Virus record (IMG/VR): IMGVR_UViG_3300050138_000571
Coordinates: 1 to 64,000 of that record
Reading direction: 5' to 3' (one strand)
DNA from: a virus
DNA: 64,000 nt
This document shows, piece by piece, positions 1 to 8,030 of this stretch. The number at the start of each line of letters is the position of its first letter. Positions within the stretch are counted from its first letter, which is position 1. Made by a program: the position numbers and the translations under genes. The notes under the pieces were generated by a model that did no database searches, was not told where the DNA came from, and worked only from the letters and a program-made list of their open reading frames with translations.

Positions 1-709
1 GCTTTTTGAGCGCCGCAGAGAGGTCGATCAGCTCGGCGATGACCGCGTTCTGCTCGGTGACCTTTTTCGTCAGGTCGCCGATCAGCTTCTCGGACTTCTT
101 CACCGCTTCGATCGATCCGTTGGGATCTGCCGGCATCTCCGCCTTGAAGGCCGGGTCCGCCATCGGAGGAACCGCCGGAGGAGCTGCAGGAGGGGCCACC
201 GGAGGCGCCATCGGAGGAGCTACCGGAGGAGCTACCGCTGCCGGCGGCGCCGCGATCGGAGCCTCCGGAGCAGGAGCGGCCGCCGGCATCGCCGCCATCA
301 TCGCTGCCCTGATCGCCAGGTAGTGCACCTGCAGCTCTTCGAGCGGCAGAGTGCTGTACGCGGCTTGCAGAGCCTCCGGGCTGTCGATGTCGCCATCGGC
401 TGCCGGATCGACGATGCTCTCGTCCACCGGAGGACCGTCCGCCGAAATTTCCGGAGCGGGCGATTCGTCGGTCGGGGGAGCGTCGGCGGGTGGCGCGTCG
501 TCCTTGGGGGGCGGCGCGGTGGCTTTGTCGTCGGAGGCCGCCTTGGTGGCCGAGTCGTCCTTGGGGACTTCGTCCGTCGTCGACTCTCCGGGGATCGCCT
601 TCGACAGCTTCTCGGCGGCCCTCTGGACCTCCGCTTTCACAACTGGTTCGAGCTGGGTGCTGACCTCTTGAAGGATCGCGTCAAGCTCTTTGAGTGGAAT
701 CTTTTTCAT
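1..709 (-). CDS. Pro/Ala-rich head-region protein, partial (3' end outside window)
   Basis: The reading frame starts at the ATG ending at 709, behind a good AAGGAGA Shine-Dalgarno, and stays open to the window edge, so the C-terminus is missing. The N-terminus (MKKIPLKELDAILQEV) is helical and charged. A long acidic Pro/Ala/Asp stretch follows, then tandem APP(V/M/A)APP repeats, then a Lys/Glu helical segment. It follows the protease, so a scaffold-like or internal head protein is possible by position only. I do not recognise a family. Confidence 0.75.
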   Translation of the reverse strand, partial: MKKIPLKELDAILQEVSTQLEPVVKAEVQRAAEKLSKAIPGESTTDEVPKDDSATKAASDDKATAPPPKDDAPPADAPPTDESPAPEISADGPPVDESIVDPAADGDIDSPEALQAAYSTLPLEELQVHYLAIRAAMMAAMPAAAPAPEAPIAAPPAAVAPPVAPPMAPPVAPPAAPPAVPPMADPAFKAEMPADPNGSIEAVKKSEKLIGDLTKKVTEQNAVIAELIDLSAALKK

Positions 710-755
710 TGGCTGGGTCTCCTTGTAAGGTTGGCCTTTGGGTTTCGGGGCCGAC

Positions 756-1211
756 TTACTGCGAGGAGCGGGCGCCGTTGTAGAGGTTCGGGTAGATGGA
801 GGCGACCGGGGTGCCGGTGATGCCGGCGACGGCGGGGGCGCTGCCGTTGGCAACCTGGTACCAGTCGAGACGGGTCCCGAAGGTGTTGATGACCATCAGG
901 AGCGAGGCCAGCTCGACGGGGGTGAGATACCCGACCGTGTGGCCGAGGGTCGCGTCGACCGACTCGGTGACCAGTTGGCAGACCGTGGGGGTGGGCACGT
1001 CGGCGGCCTGGCCGATGGCGTTCAGGGCGGGCCCGGGGCTCGGGGCAATGTAGCGGATGAACGCGCTCTTGCTGCCCGCGGTGCCGGCGCCACACGAAAT
1101 CGTGGTGTTGCCGTTGGCGTCGTTGCCGACGGTGACGGGAGTCATGGTGCTGAGGCGCTTCGCCAGTTCGTCACCGACGCGCTGACCGAGGGCATAGGCT
1201 TTGTAGCTCAT
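756..1211 (-). CDS. small virion protein, 151 aa (unidentified)
   Basis: Begins MSYKAYALGQRV and is rich in Thr, Val and Ala without charged runs, which suits a capsid or decoration protein. It lies between the prohead protease and the partial Pro-rich protein, where many phages encode the capsid or decoration protein. A CAATCAT motif lies about 90 nt upstream, a longer leader than at other sites of that class. No catalytic motif is visible; the role is inferred from position. Confidence 0.7.
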   Translation of the reverse strand: MSYKAYALGQRVGDELAKRLSTMTPVTVGNDANGNTTISCGAGTAGSKSAFIRYIAPSPGPALNAIGQAADVPTPTVCQLVTESVDATLGHTVGYLTPVELASLLMVINTFGTRLDWYQVANGSAPAVAGITGTPVASIYPNLYNGARSSQ

Positions 1212-1302
1212 TTGGAAATTCTTTCTCGCCCCTTGCCGGGGACATTCAGAGTTGTGGGCCCCTTGCCCGTTGGGGCGCTGAGGCTAATTCGCTTGTATGA
1301 AG

Positions 1303-1309
1303 ATGATTG
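1303..1309 (-). promoter_or_regulatory. CAATCAT motif, candidate late promoter element
   Basis: Minus-strand CAATCAT upstream of the 756-1211 virion gene. The distance to the ATG (about 90 nt) is longer than the 6-11 nt seen at the other copies. It stands back to back with the plus-strand copy at 1338. Confidence 0.5.
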
Positions 1310-1337
1310 GGACTTAATCGCGGCAAAAAACCGGTGA

Positions 1338-1344
1338 CAATCAT
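1338..1344 (+). promoter_or_regulatory. CAATCAT motif, candidate late promoter element
   Basis: The only plus-strand positioned copy. It lies 6 nt before the ATG of the zinc-finger gene at 1351, which gives an inserted gene its own late-type start site inside the minus-strand head operon. Confidence 0.6.
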
Positions 1345-1350
1345 CTGTGC

Positions 1351-1710
1351 ATGAAAGAGACCTATCGCTGTTCGCAATGCAGGTTCCCTAAAGACCGCTC
1401 AGAGTTCCACGAGGAGATGCGGCCCGATCGGAAGCGCCCGGTGTCGTCTAGATGCCGCGATTGCCGCTCGGACAACTATCACGCGACCAAATACGACCAG
1501 AAGTGCATGGCCTGCCTGAAACCTCGGGCCCTGGACTCAAACGGGATCTGCAGTCGCTGCAACGACGCCTCCGGCAAGCGCCAATGCAGGCTCTGCAACG
1601 AGATGCGACTTCGTTACTTCGACTACTACGGGCAACGCCGCGTATGCCGCCATTGCATGGCCGCGAGGCGGCCGAAAATTACGCGGCCTTCGGCTGCTTT
1701 GGCGCCGTAG
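1351..1710 (+). CDS. multi-zinc-finger protein related to phage HNH N-terminal modules
   Basis: 119 aa with five CxxC pairs (YRCSQC, SRCRDC, KCMAC, SRC, RQCRLC and RVCRHC blocks), spaced like tandem zinc knuckles. The first CxxC-x(~25)-CxxC unit matches the N-terminal module of the HNH proteins at 11017 and 29522, but no HNH core follows, so this may be a nuclease remnant or a free DNA-binding protein. It is oriented against the head operon, its 3' end overlaps the protease-GGDEF gene by 32 nt, and it has its own CAATCAT motif. Confidence 0.7.
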   Translation: MKETYRCSQCRFPKDRSEFHEEMRPDRKRPVSSRCRDCRSDNYHATKYDQKCMACLKPRALDSNGICSRCNDASGKRQCRLCNEMRLRYFDYYGQRRVCRHCMAARRPKITRPSAALAP

Positions 1711-4099
1711 GCGCCTTGGGCCCCGTCGGAGTCGCGGTCTTCGGCATCGCTGGCGGTTTCGGCACCTCGGGCTTCGGCATCTTGGGCTCAGGGGGAGCCG
1801 CGGCGGGGCCCGACTGAGGCTTTGGCAGCTCGGCGTGGGCAGCGAGGGCGCTGGTTTGGGGACTGTGAAGCGGAACCGCGCCTTCGCTTCCTGGAACCAA
1901 CGAGTGGGCCATGTTGGGCGTGGATCCCGCAGGAAAGACCCGCGTACGATCACGTTCGTCAGCGATATGCTCTTGGCCAGGATGGTATTTTCGAGACTTG
2001 GCCTGACTTAGGGCCTGGTCCGCCTGTTCTGGATTGATCCCGAATCCCATCCCCGTCGACAGCTTGTGGATCCCGCCCATCGGAGGCACTGCCTCCAGCT
2101 TTTCGTGGAGCTTGCGCGCGAACGCCATCGCGTGCTCATTCGAGGGGAAGTGAGCCGTCATCTCGTCGCCACCGACGCGGAACAACTTTCCTACGCCAGG
2201 CGCGGCTTCATCGATCGCGGACCGCAGCGTCTTGCCGTAGGTGCGGATCGCGTCGTCACCCATGGCGTGGCTGTGGGTGTTGAGCTTCTTGAGGTCGTTG
2301 AGGTCCATGCCCACGTACACACCCGGCTTGTTCTTGGAGCGGAACTCTTCCCACGCCTTCCTGTTGCCAAGGCCCGGGACCATGGGATCGCCGTAAACGT
2401 GCTGGGTCATGCCCTCGGACGTACCTTTGGGGATGTGGCCCGCGGCTTCGGCGGCGCGGATGTGGGCGAGAAGGTCCTGGGCATGGGGGGTGGACGAGGG
2501 ATTGAGAGGGGTTGTACCGTCGTCCGAGGAGGCAGGCTTGACGCCGGGCGGCTGGCGCATGCCCTTGGCGAGGTCCGCGAACTGCTCCTCCATCTTGGCG
2601 ATGGTCCCGGCCAAATCCGGCGCCTTGTACCGCAAGGTCGCGGCCCCACTGCTGACGTTGGCCAGGATGGCCGCAGCCTCCTCGGGCGTGATGAGCTTGG
2701 CGTCCAGAAGTACGTTCCCGCCGTGAAATTCGACGGTGTGGGGCTCGTCGAAGCCGACTCGATGGTAGTCAAACACCGGAGCCCGGACCGGAGCCGGCGC
2801 CGGGATCGGCGCGTCGGGCTGGGGCGAGATTTCGTTGCCCTGCGGCTCTGGCGGCACGTACGGGGTCTCTTTGACCTCAATATCCGGGCTCTGCTGCATC
2901 GCCTGGATCATGTTGACCGTCGAGCTGGTCAAGGGGCCCTCGGGGATCGCCTTGGCAATCAGCCCGAAGTAGTCCTCCAGGATATGCAGCTCGTTATTGA
3001 TCAGGATGAAGCGGCCGGCGAGACGTAGATCCCCGCTGACTTTCATGCTCACCGAATAAATGGTCGGCTTCCTGGGGTCCCCGAACAGAATGGATGAACG
3101 GAGATCGTTCAGGTGCTTGCGGAGCGAGATGCCCCAGGAGTCCAAGAGAACCATCGGGTCGGATTTGCTGACTTGCGAGCGTTTGACCTGGACATCGTCG
3201 ACGATCTTCTCGAAGTGGTCGAGGTACTCGTCGCTGGCCTCGGGAAGCTCGTGACGTAGGAGGGTCCGGAACTCGGCCTTATCGAAAGTCGAGCGTTGCT
3301 CCATGTACCGGCGGAAGGCGTCCAGGGCCTTCGACTTGAGTTTGTCTTTCTTTGAGGGGCCGTCCATGACCTCGCGCTGGAGGGCTGCGCCTCCAGTCAA
3401 GGAACTCGGGGCCGCGTCGTAGCTGCCCGCGGCAAAGGTCTTGGCGATCGGGTCCTCGACGATCGGGTTGCCGACAAATTCCACGACCCCGCCGAGGCGA
3501 CGTCCGAACGAGGTGCCGAAAGTCGGCTCGCTCTTGAATGCGTCCTCCAGTAGCTTCGACACCTTTTTGCCGTCATGCCTCTGTTCGTAGCCGGCTGGGG
3601 CATTGGGGTCTTCCAACAGAGCCGTGTCTGCGGTCTTATTGCACGGCCGAGTAGTGATCGCGATTGCCAGGCACATTGACTCCAGCAGATCGCCGCCATC
3701 GCGGCGGAGCGTGGACCCCTCGATAGACAAACGACAGACTAGGGGCTCGTTGTTCGCGGCATTATCCCGCATGATGGCAGCCAGGGCCTTGGCGCCCTCA
3801 TGGCCGGCGCCATCCCAGAGTCTCCCCTTCACATAGATCAGGGGCTGCTTAATCCGATCCCAGTACATCCGCTGCCGCTCGTCTTCACAGTCGGATCTCT
3901 CGTAGATCTTCTTCAGGTAGACGACTTTGCCAACGATGGCGGAGGGCCCCGAGGAGGCGTCGGCGTGCTCGTAGTTGAAAAGGATGCCCTCTGCCGAATC
4001 CCAGGCGCTACAGTCGCATCCCTCGATCGACAATCTTTCGCCGCTGGAGTCCAAGGCCTCGCTGCCCGCGACGCCGTCAAAAATGAGACCGGTAGACAT
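1679..4099 (-). CDS. prohead protease-like protein fused to a GGDEF domain, 806 aa
   Basis: Residues about 1-170 look like a prohead serine protease: His45 in FNYEHAD, Ser125 in CRLSIEG, and AIAITTRPCN, which resembles the VAIT..P.N block of that family. Residues about 250-400 are helical, then comes a Pro-rich linker. Residues 585-705 form a GGDEF domain: Asp599 and Asn607 in MDLNDLKKLN, Asp615 in HAMGDD, and GGDEM at 643-647. There is no RxxD inhibitory site. The C-terminus is a Pro/Lys-rich tail. The ATG overlaps the upstream GIY-YIG stop as TAATG. Protease function is inferred from motifs and its place next to the portal and MuF genes; diguanylate cyclase activity is unproven. Confidence 0.8.
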   Translation of the reverse strand: MSTGLIFDGVAGSEALDSSGERLSIEGCDCSAWDSAEGILFNYEHADASSGPSAIVGKVVYLKKIYERSDCEDERQRMYWDRIKQPLIYVKGRLWDGAGHEGAKALAAIMRDNAANNEPLVCRLSIEGSTLRRDGGDLLESMCLAIAITTRPCNKTADTALLEDPNAPAGYEQRHDGKKVSKLLEDAFKSEPTFGTSFGRRLGGVVEFVGNPIVEDPIAKTFAAGSYDAAPSSLTGGAALQREVMDGPSKKDKLKSKALDAFRRYMEQRSTFDKAEFRTLLRHELPEASDEYLDHFEKIVDDVQVKRSQVSKSDPMVLLDSWGISLRKHLNDLRSSILFGDPRKPTIYSVSMKVSGDLRLAGRFILINNELHILEDYFGLIAKAIPEGPLTSSTVNMIQAMQQSPDIEVKETPYVPPEPQGNEISPQPDAPIPAPAPVRAPVFDYHRVGFDEPHTVEFHGGNVLLDAKLITPEEAAAILANVSSGAATLRYKAPDLAGTIAKMEEQFADLAKGMRQPPGVKPASSDDGTTPLNPSSTPHAQDLLAHIRAAEAAGHIPKGTSEGMTQHVYGDPMVPGLGNRKAWEEFRSKNKPGVYVGMDLNDLKKLNTHSHAMGDDAIRTYGKTLRSAIDEAAPGVGKLFRVGGDEMTAHFPSNEHAMAFARKLHEKLEAVPPMGGIHKLSTGMGFGINPEQADQALSQAKSRKYHPGQEHIADERDRTRVFPAGSTPNMAHSLVPGSEGAVPLHSPQTSALAAHAELPKPQSGPAAAPPEPKMPKPEVPKPPAMPKTATPTGPKAPTAPKQPKAA

Positions 4100-4818
4100 T
4101 AATTAGCCCCCAAGTACGTGAACGACATCCCGCGCGTTTGCGGCCGTTGCCCCTTCAGGACCCTAGAGATGCATTCCGTGGAGATGTTGAGGGTGCGAGC
4201 GGCCCCTTTAACCGTTTCGTATCGGACTCCGCTCTGGTCGACGAACGGTCGCCTTCTGCTCCCCGGCGGACGCCCCAGGGTGACCGCGATCTTCCGGGCC
4301 TCCTCCTTGGACCGAATTGGGACGCCGGACGCACGGAGGACGCTCAGGACGACGTTGGACTTGACCCCAAACTCCCTCCCCGCAAGCCGCATGGAAGCTC
4401 CGCTCCGATACAGAGCGATCAGCCCTTGGCGGTCCTCTTCTGAGAGACCGCCGGCAGAAAGCGACATCTTGAGCCTCGTTTCTGGCGAGTGCTGGTGTCC
4501 CAAGAGACCCTCTCCGCCATCTGTCTGATTGGTCAGTGGCACCCCGGCGGCACGGGCGGCAGCAATCCAATCGCGCTCGGCATCGTCTAACTGAAATTTG
4601 GACAGAAAGGTCTCAAGGACTTCGATCCCGTACGAGAGGCCGTGTCCTTGTAGCTGCTTGATCCAGCGGTCTTTGTGCAGGTTCCCGCCGACAGCCAAGG
4701 ACGAGGGGGTGCCATGGACCTTGGGGCGCTCCAATCCACTGCAGCTCTTCCCGATGTAGCGCCACTGCCCGGAGCGCGGGTCGGCCAGCGCATAAATGAT
4801 GTAGGGCCCAGACGCCAT
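4099..4818 (-). CDS. GIY-YIG homing endonuclease with C-terminal NUMOD-like repeats
   Basis: 239 aa. The N-terminus has the GIY-YIG core (PYIIYAL, then WRYIGKS about 12 residues on), with a downstream GGEG. The middle has helix-turn-helix-like text, and the C-terminus has a NUMOD-like segment (ETVKGAARTLNIS...VLKG). These are free-standing mobile endonucleases in phages. It is inserted upstream of the protease-GGDEF gene and translationally overlaps it (TAATG). It has its own CAATCAT motif 6 nt before the ATG, as expected for a late-expressed homing gene. Confidence 0.85.
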   Translation of the reverse strand: MASGPYIIYALADPRSGQWRYIGKSCSGLERPKVHGTPSSLAVGGNLHKDRWIKQLQGHGLSYGIEVLETFLSKFQLDDAERDWIAAARAAGVPLTNQTDGGEGLLGHQHSPETRLKMSLSAGGLSEEDRQGLIALYRSGASMRLAGREFGVKSNVVLSVLRASGVPIRSKEEARKIAVTLGRPPGSRRRPFVDQSGVRYETVKGAARTLNISTECISRVLKGQRPQTRGMSFTYLGAN

Positions 4819-4824
4819 ACGTCA

Positions 4825-4831
4825 ATGATTG
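4825..4831 (-). promoter_or_regulatory. CAATCAT motif, candidate late promoter element
   Basis: Located 6 nt upstream of the GIY-YIG ATG, with no Shine-Dalgarno between motif and start. Confidence 0.6.
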
Positions 4832-4855
4832 CCGTCGGGACAGGGCGAATTTGCC

Positions 4856-4866
4856 GTTCGCTATAG
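4856..4866 (+). promoter_or_regulatory. GTTCGCTATAG motif, candidate early/middle promoter
   Basis: Exact copy followed by GCAGGGT and the ATG of the 48-aa gene at 4874. It starts the plus-strand island that interrupts the minus-strand head genes. Confidence 0.75.
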
Positions 4867-4873
4867 GCAGGGT

Positions 4874-5020
4874 ATGGACAAAAATTCCAGACCCGACCTC
4901 AAACCGTCACGAACCTGTCACTGCGGTCACGAGATGCCTCAGGGCATCCGGACCTTGGTTGACACCGACCAAGGCCCTGCCGAGGTCTGCCCGATTGGCC
5001 ACGTCGTCGAGCGCGAGTAA
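4874..5020 (+). CDS. small Cys-containing protein, 48 aa
   Basis: The start is set by the promoter motif ending 7 nt upstream. An ATG further 5' would lie upstream of the motif. The product (MDKNSRPDLKPSRT...) contains CHCGHE and VCPIGH, which could bind one metal ion. It is the first gene of a two-gene unit with the endonuclease at 5027. Function unknown. Confidence 0.65.
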   Translation: MDKNSRPDLKPSRTCHCGHEMPQGIRTLVDTDQGPAEVCPIGHVVERE

Positions 5021-5026
5021 AGCATC

Positions 5027-6043
5027 GTGCGCGCCATCCCGATGGTCGGCAAATCCTTTGCTAACGGGAAGATCATCTGCATCGGCGGTGTGAGGCCCGC
5101 ACGGAGAACTACCGGTAGAGATCCGCGTAAGAGGTTCCGCTTCCTATGTGGGTGGCAAGCGCCTGGCTGCAAGGGTCGGTTCACCTCCACAGGCGAGAAC
5201 GTGCGTAGTGGAAATACAACATCCTGCGGCTGCTACGTGCGACTCCATACGAGCCAGCTCTTCCTGCGGGACGAAAATGGTAATCGTTACGGAGATTTGG
5301 TTGTGATCCGCAGATGTGGCACCTTGGGAGACCGGCCGCAGTTCGAGGTGGTGTGCCATCACGAACTGATTCCAGGCCGCCCCTGTGGCCAGAGAGAAAA
5401 AATCACGGGGCACGATCTCAGGAGGAAGGACCGCCCTCGTAAAATGTGCTTCACCTGCTCCCGAGTAGAAGGGCAACGGACCGATCTCGTTGGGCAAATC
5501 TTCGGCGGTGTTCGCGTGCTTGCCACCTGGTACGTCCCCACACAAGGCACCTCTGGAAACGGCAATCTGTTTGCGACCGAGCACGAGGCCTTTTGCCTGA
5601 TCTGCGGGAGCGTCAAAATAATTTCAGACGGCGCCCTTAAGCATAAGCCCACGTCCTGTGGATGCAGCCACGGGAACAGATCAATAGGAGAACGGGAGCT
5701 GGAGCGTCGCATTAAAGAGAGGTTCTCTGACGCATACCACGCGAAGCGATTACTTGGTTCGGGGCGCCGGGCCCTGGACCTCGACATCTACATCCCTTCC
5801 ATCGGCGTGGCCATTGAATACGATGGCGCGCACCACGAGAGGCCGGTCGCATGGAACGGCAATAAAAGGGAGGCGTTACATAGTTACAGGAGAGTCCGCC
5901 GATGCGACGCTCGCAAGAACCGCCTATGCAAAACTGCCACGATTCACCTAGTTCGCGTCCGCGACGTCGAGTTTCGCGCCGATCCCGAAGGCGTCACAGG
6001 CCGCGTCCTGTCCGAAATCGCAGCTTGCTCAAAACGCGATTGA
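5027..6043 (+). CDS. EDxHD-type (Vsr-like) homing endonuclease with zinc-ribbon repeats
   Basis: 338 aa. Three N-terminal and central units end in CGC-type cysteines (TSCGCY, TSCGCSHG) with paired Cys upstream, as in phage nuclease DNA-binding modules. The C-terminal 100 residues read as a PD-(D/E)XK or EDxHD fold: IGERELERRI, LDLDIYIPSIGVAIEYDGAHH, then a Lys/Arg helix and IHLVRVRD. That block resembles I-Bth0305I-type enzymes. The start is GTG at 5027; ATG at 5042 is a possible alternative. It lies in an early-type unit. Confidence 0.75.
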   Translation: MRAIPMVGKSFANGKIICIGGVRPARRTTGRDPRKRFRFLCGWQAPGCKGRFTSTGENVRSGNTTSCGCYVRLHTSQLFLRDENGNRYGDLVVIRRCGTLGDRPQFEVVCHHELIPGRPCGQREKITGHDLRRKDRPRKMCFTCSRVEGQRTDLVGQIFGGVRVLATWYVPTQGTSGNGNLFATEHEAFCLICGSVKIISDGALKHKPTSCGCSHGNRSIGERELERRIKERFSDAYHAKRLLGSGRRALDLDIYIPSIGVAIEYDGAHHERPVAWNGNKREALHSYRRVRRCDARKNRLCKTATIHLVRVRDVEFRADPEGVTGRVLSEIAACSKRD

Positions 6044-6084
6044 TGCCACGCCAGAACCCGTTTGGCCTTGACATCAAACCCGGC

Positions 6085-6094
6085 GTTCGCTATA
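6085..6094 (+). promoter_or_regulatory. GTTCGCTATA motif variant, candidate early/middle promoter
   Basis: The only copy in which TATAG becomes TATAA. It is followed by AAGAAGGAC and the ATG at 6105, so it also has a good Shine-Dalgarno. Confidence 0.7.
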
Positions 6095-6104
6095 AAAGAA
6101 GGAC

Positions 6105-6905
6105 ATGGACAAGGACGTAAAAGTCGAGACCCACCCCTCCTACGGCCAGGCCGTGTTCCACCGAGCGACCGGCAGCGTCGGAAAGCTCTACGGCAGCCCA
6201 CTGGCCGACCACCATTCAGTCATTCGGCTGACGATCAGCAGGTCGGAGATGCGGCACGAGTACGGGCGCGACTGGCGGTCCCAGCGGGATCAACTGATTG
6301 AGGTTACGTTCTCTGCGGCTCAGTTCGCAGAACTCCTCACGAACATGAACGTGGGGGAGGGCGTCCCCTGCACCATCGATTTTATCCAGGGCGAGGGGAA
6401 TATCGCGCCGCCTCCCGCGGACCAGGAGGTCGAGCACGAAAAAGTGACCAAGGCCTTCGAGGGCCAGGTGGCGGGAACCGCCAAGCTGCTTCGGCAGAAT
6501 CTGATCAAGCTCGGGGAACTGCTGGAGAAGAAGACTCTCAACAAGGAGGACAAGGGCAAGATCTACTGGATGGTCGAGAAGGCCCTCCAAGACGTCGAGT
6601 CGAACGCACCTTTCATGCTGGAGCAATTCGGCGAGGCCAGCGAAAAGCTCGTGACGTCGGCGAAGGCCGAGGTGGCGGCAAGCACCATCGCCATCATCCA
6701 GAAGCTCGGATTCGAAAAGCTGGATGACATGCGCCTGGCGGTGGCCGGGGGCCGGCCCCTCGTCCCACAGATCGAACGAAGCCCCATCGCCAAGGCCCTC
6801 GATGAGGCCGGCCTGGTTCCGATCCACCAGCACGACATGGGCGGGGAGCTGGTCATGGGGGTTCGAGACCCGGACAACTGCTACGTCTGCAGGGACGGAG
6901 GCTGA
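6105..6905 (+). CDS. conserved-type phage protein of unknown function, 266 aa
   Basis: The N-terminal half is beta-rich with basic and aromatic residues (HPSYGQAVFHRATG). The second half (about 100-200) is helical and Lys/Glu-rich. The C-terminus ends in NCYVCRDGG, a CxxC pair. ATG 6105 follows GAAGGAC and a promoter variant. Its stop overlaps the next ATG (TGATG), so the two genes are coupled. No enzyme motif recognised. Confidence 0.75.
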   Translation: MDKDVKVETHPSYGQAVFHRATGSVGKLYGSPLADHHSVIRLTISRSEMRHEYGRDWRSQRDQLIEVTFSAAQFAELLTNMNVGEGVPCTIDFIQGEGNIAPPPADQEVEHEKVTKAFEGQVAGTAKLLRQNLIKLGELLEKKTLNKEDKGKIYWMVEKALQDVESNAPFMLEQFGEASEKLVTSAKAEVAASTIAIIQKLGFEKLDDMRLAVAGGRPLVPQIERSPIAKALDEAGLVPIHQHDMGGELVMGVRDPDNCYVCRDGG

Positions 6906-7231
6906 TGTCCCGGCGCCCATTCTGCGATGGTCCTCACGCTTGGAGTGAGCACCAACATCGCGGCAAACCCGAGCTGCAGTGCTCGAAGTGCCCCGCCACG
7001 TTCCCCTGCCGCGAGTCGTGCGCACACACCGACTGCGAGGAGCACACCGGCCGCACGGCAGAGTGCCCGGTCTGCAAGAAGACGGTGACCTACGCGGATG
7101 GCTTCCACTTCACCCGCTACTCCAAACTGATCCGTGTCTGCGCGGAGACCTGCCGGGAGGCCTTCGAGGGACAACAGCACGAAGAGACAGAAGACGCGCC
7201 CGAAATCGAACCGCAGCCGCAGGCTGCATGA
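6905..7231 (+). CDS. zinc-binding protein, 108 aa
   Basis: Contains four Cys/His clusters (PFCDGPHAW, QCSKCPATFPC, CAHTDCEEH, ECPVCKKT) consistent with two zinc sites, then an acidic tail. It is coupled by TGATG to the preceding gene and converges on the MuF gene, with 22 nt between the stops. Function unknown. Confidence 0.7.
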   Translation: MSRRPFCDGPHAWSEHQHRGKPELQCSKCPATFPCRESCAHTDCEEHTGRTAECPVCKKTVTYADGFHFTRYSKLIRVCAETCREAFEGQQHEETEDAPEIEPQPQAA

Positions 7232-7253
7232 CCCGTTCACGATCGGAAGACGA

Positions 7254-8027
7254 CTACCCGCGCTGGGCCTTATATTCGTCCCATCCGGGATTGACGTACG
7301 TGATCTTGCCGGCGCCATTGAAGCCGTAGCCAGGAAGCAGCGTCGCCGGCCGGCACCGGCAGCTCGGGTGCAGCCCGCACATGCTCGGGGACTCCTCGCC
7401 TCGTTTGTGGAACCCGGCACTGATCTCCGACAACTTCCAGGCCCGCGGCGTCACCTTGTTGGGCAACAGGTGGATGCGCGTGCATTCTTCGCAGACATGG
7501 CCGTCGCGGACGATGATAAAGAACATAGTCGGGTCCGAAATCCCAGAGGCTGCGTTGACCTTCACGATCCCTTCGAGGGTCCCGAGGTTGCTGGCGGTCG
7601 TTGCTTGGCTGTCAACGATCTTGTTGACCTCCGACGTCACCTGGCCCCAGACCCGGGCCAGCTCGCCTTCGAGCACGGTCTCCAGGTTCGTCTTGATCTT
7701 CTTCGAGTAGGTGTTCCGGAGCCACGAGTCCACGGCGCCAGTGACCCGGGCCTTCGCGCGCTCGCGCTCGGCGTCCAGGTAGGCCTCGGTGATCCTGGCA
7801 AAGCCGTCCAGGGCCGTGTCGTTCGCCGTGGTGCCTTCTTCTGCGGCGGCTCGCTGGTAGAGCCCGGGGAGGCTGAAGTACTCGCGGTGGCCGAAGCCAA
7901 TCGTCTTCGCCTCGCGAGACGAGAGGTAGTCCGGGCCCAGGACCCGAGACTTGATGCGGTTGAAGACGGTCTCGACGGCCAGGTGGATCGTGCTGACCGA
8001 CTGCCGGGACAGAGGAACGATCTTCAT
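7254..8027 (-). CDS. MuF-type minor head protein
   Basis: 257 aa. A long helical N-terminal half is followed by the MuF/SPP1-gp7 signature: DGHVCEECTRIHLL, then about 40 residues later LHPSCRCRPATLLPG. It sits directly downstream of the portal gene, with the ATG 3 nt after the portal stop. Proteins of this family sit inside or at the vertex of the procapsid. The motif and gene order agree. Confidence 0.85.
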   Translation of the reverse strand: MKIVPLSRQSVSTIHLAVETVFNRIKSRVLGPDYLSSREAKTIGFGHREYFSLPGLYQRAAAEEGTTANDTALDGFARITEAYLDAERERAKARVTGAVDSWLRNTYSKKIKTNLETVLEGELARVWGQVTSEVNKIVDSQATTASNLGTLEGIVKVNAASGISDPTMFFIIVRDGHVCEECTRIHLLPNKVTPRAWKLSEISAGFHKRGEESPSMCGLHPSCRCRPATLLPGYGFNGAGKITYVNPGWDEYKAQRG

Positions 8028-8030
8028 CGT

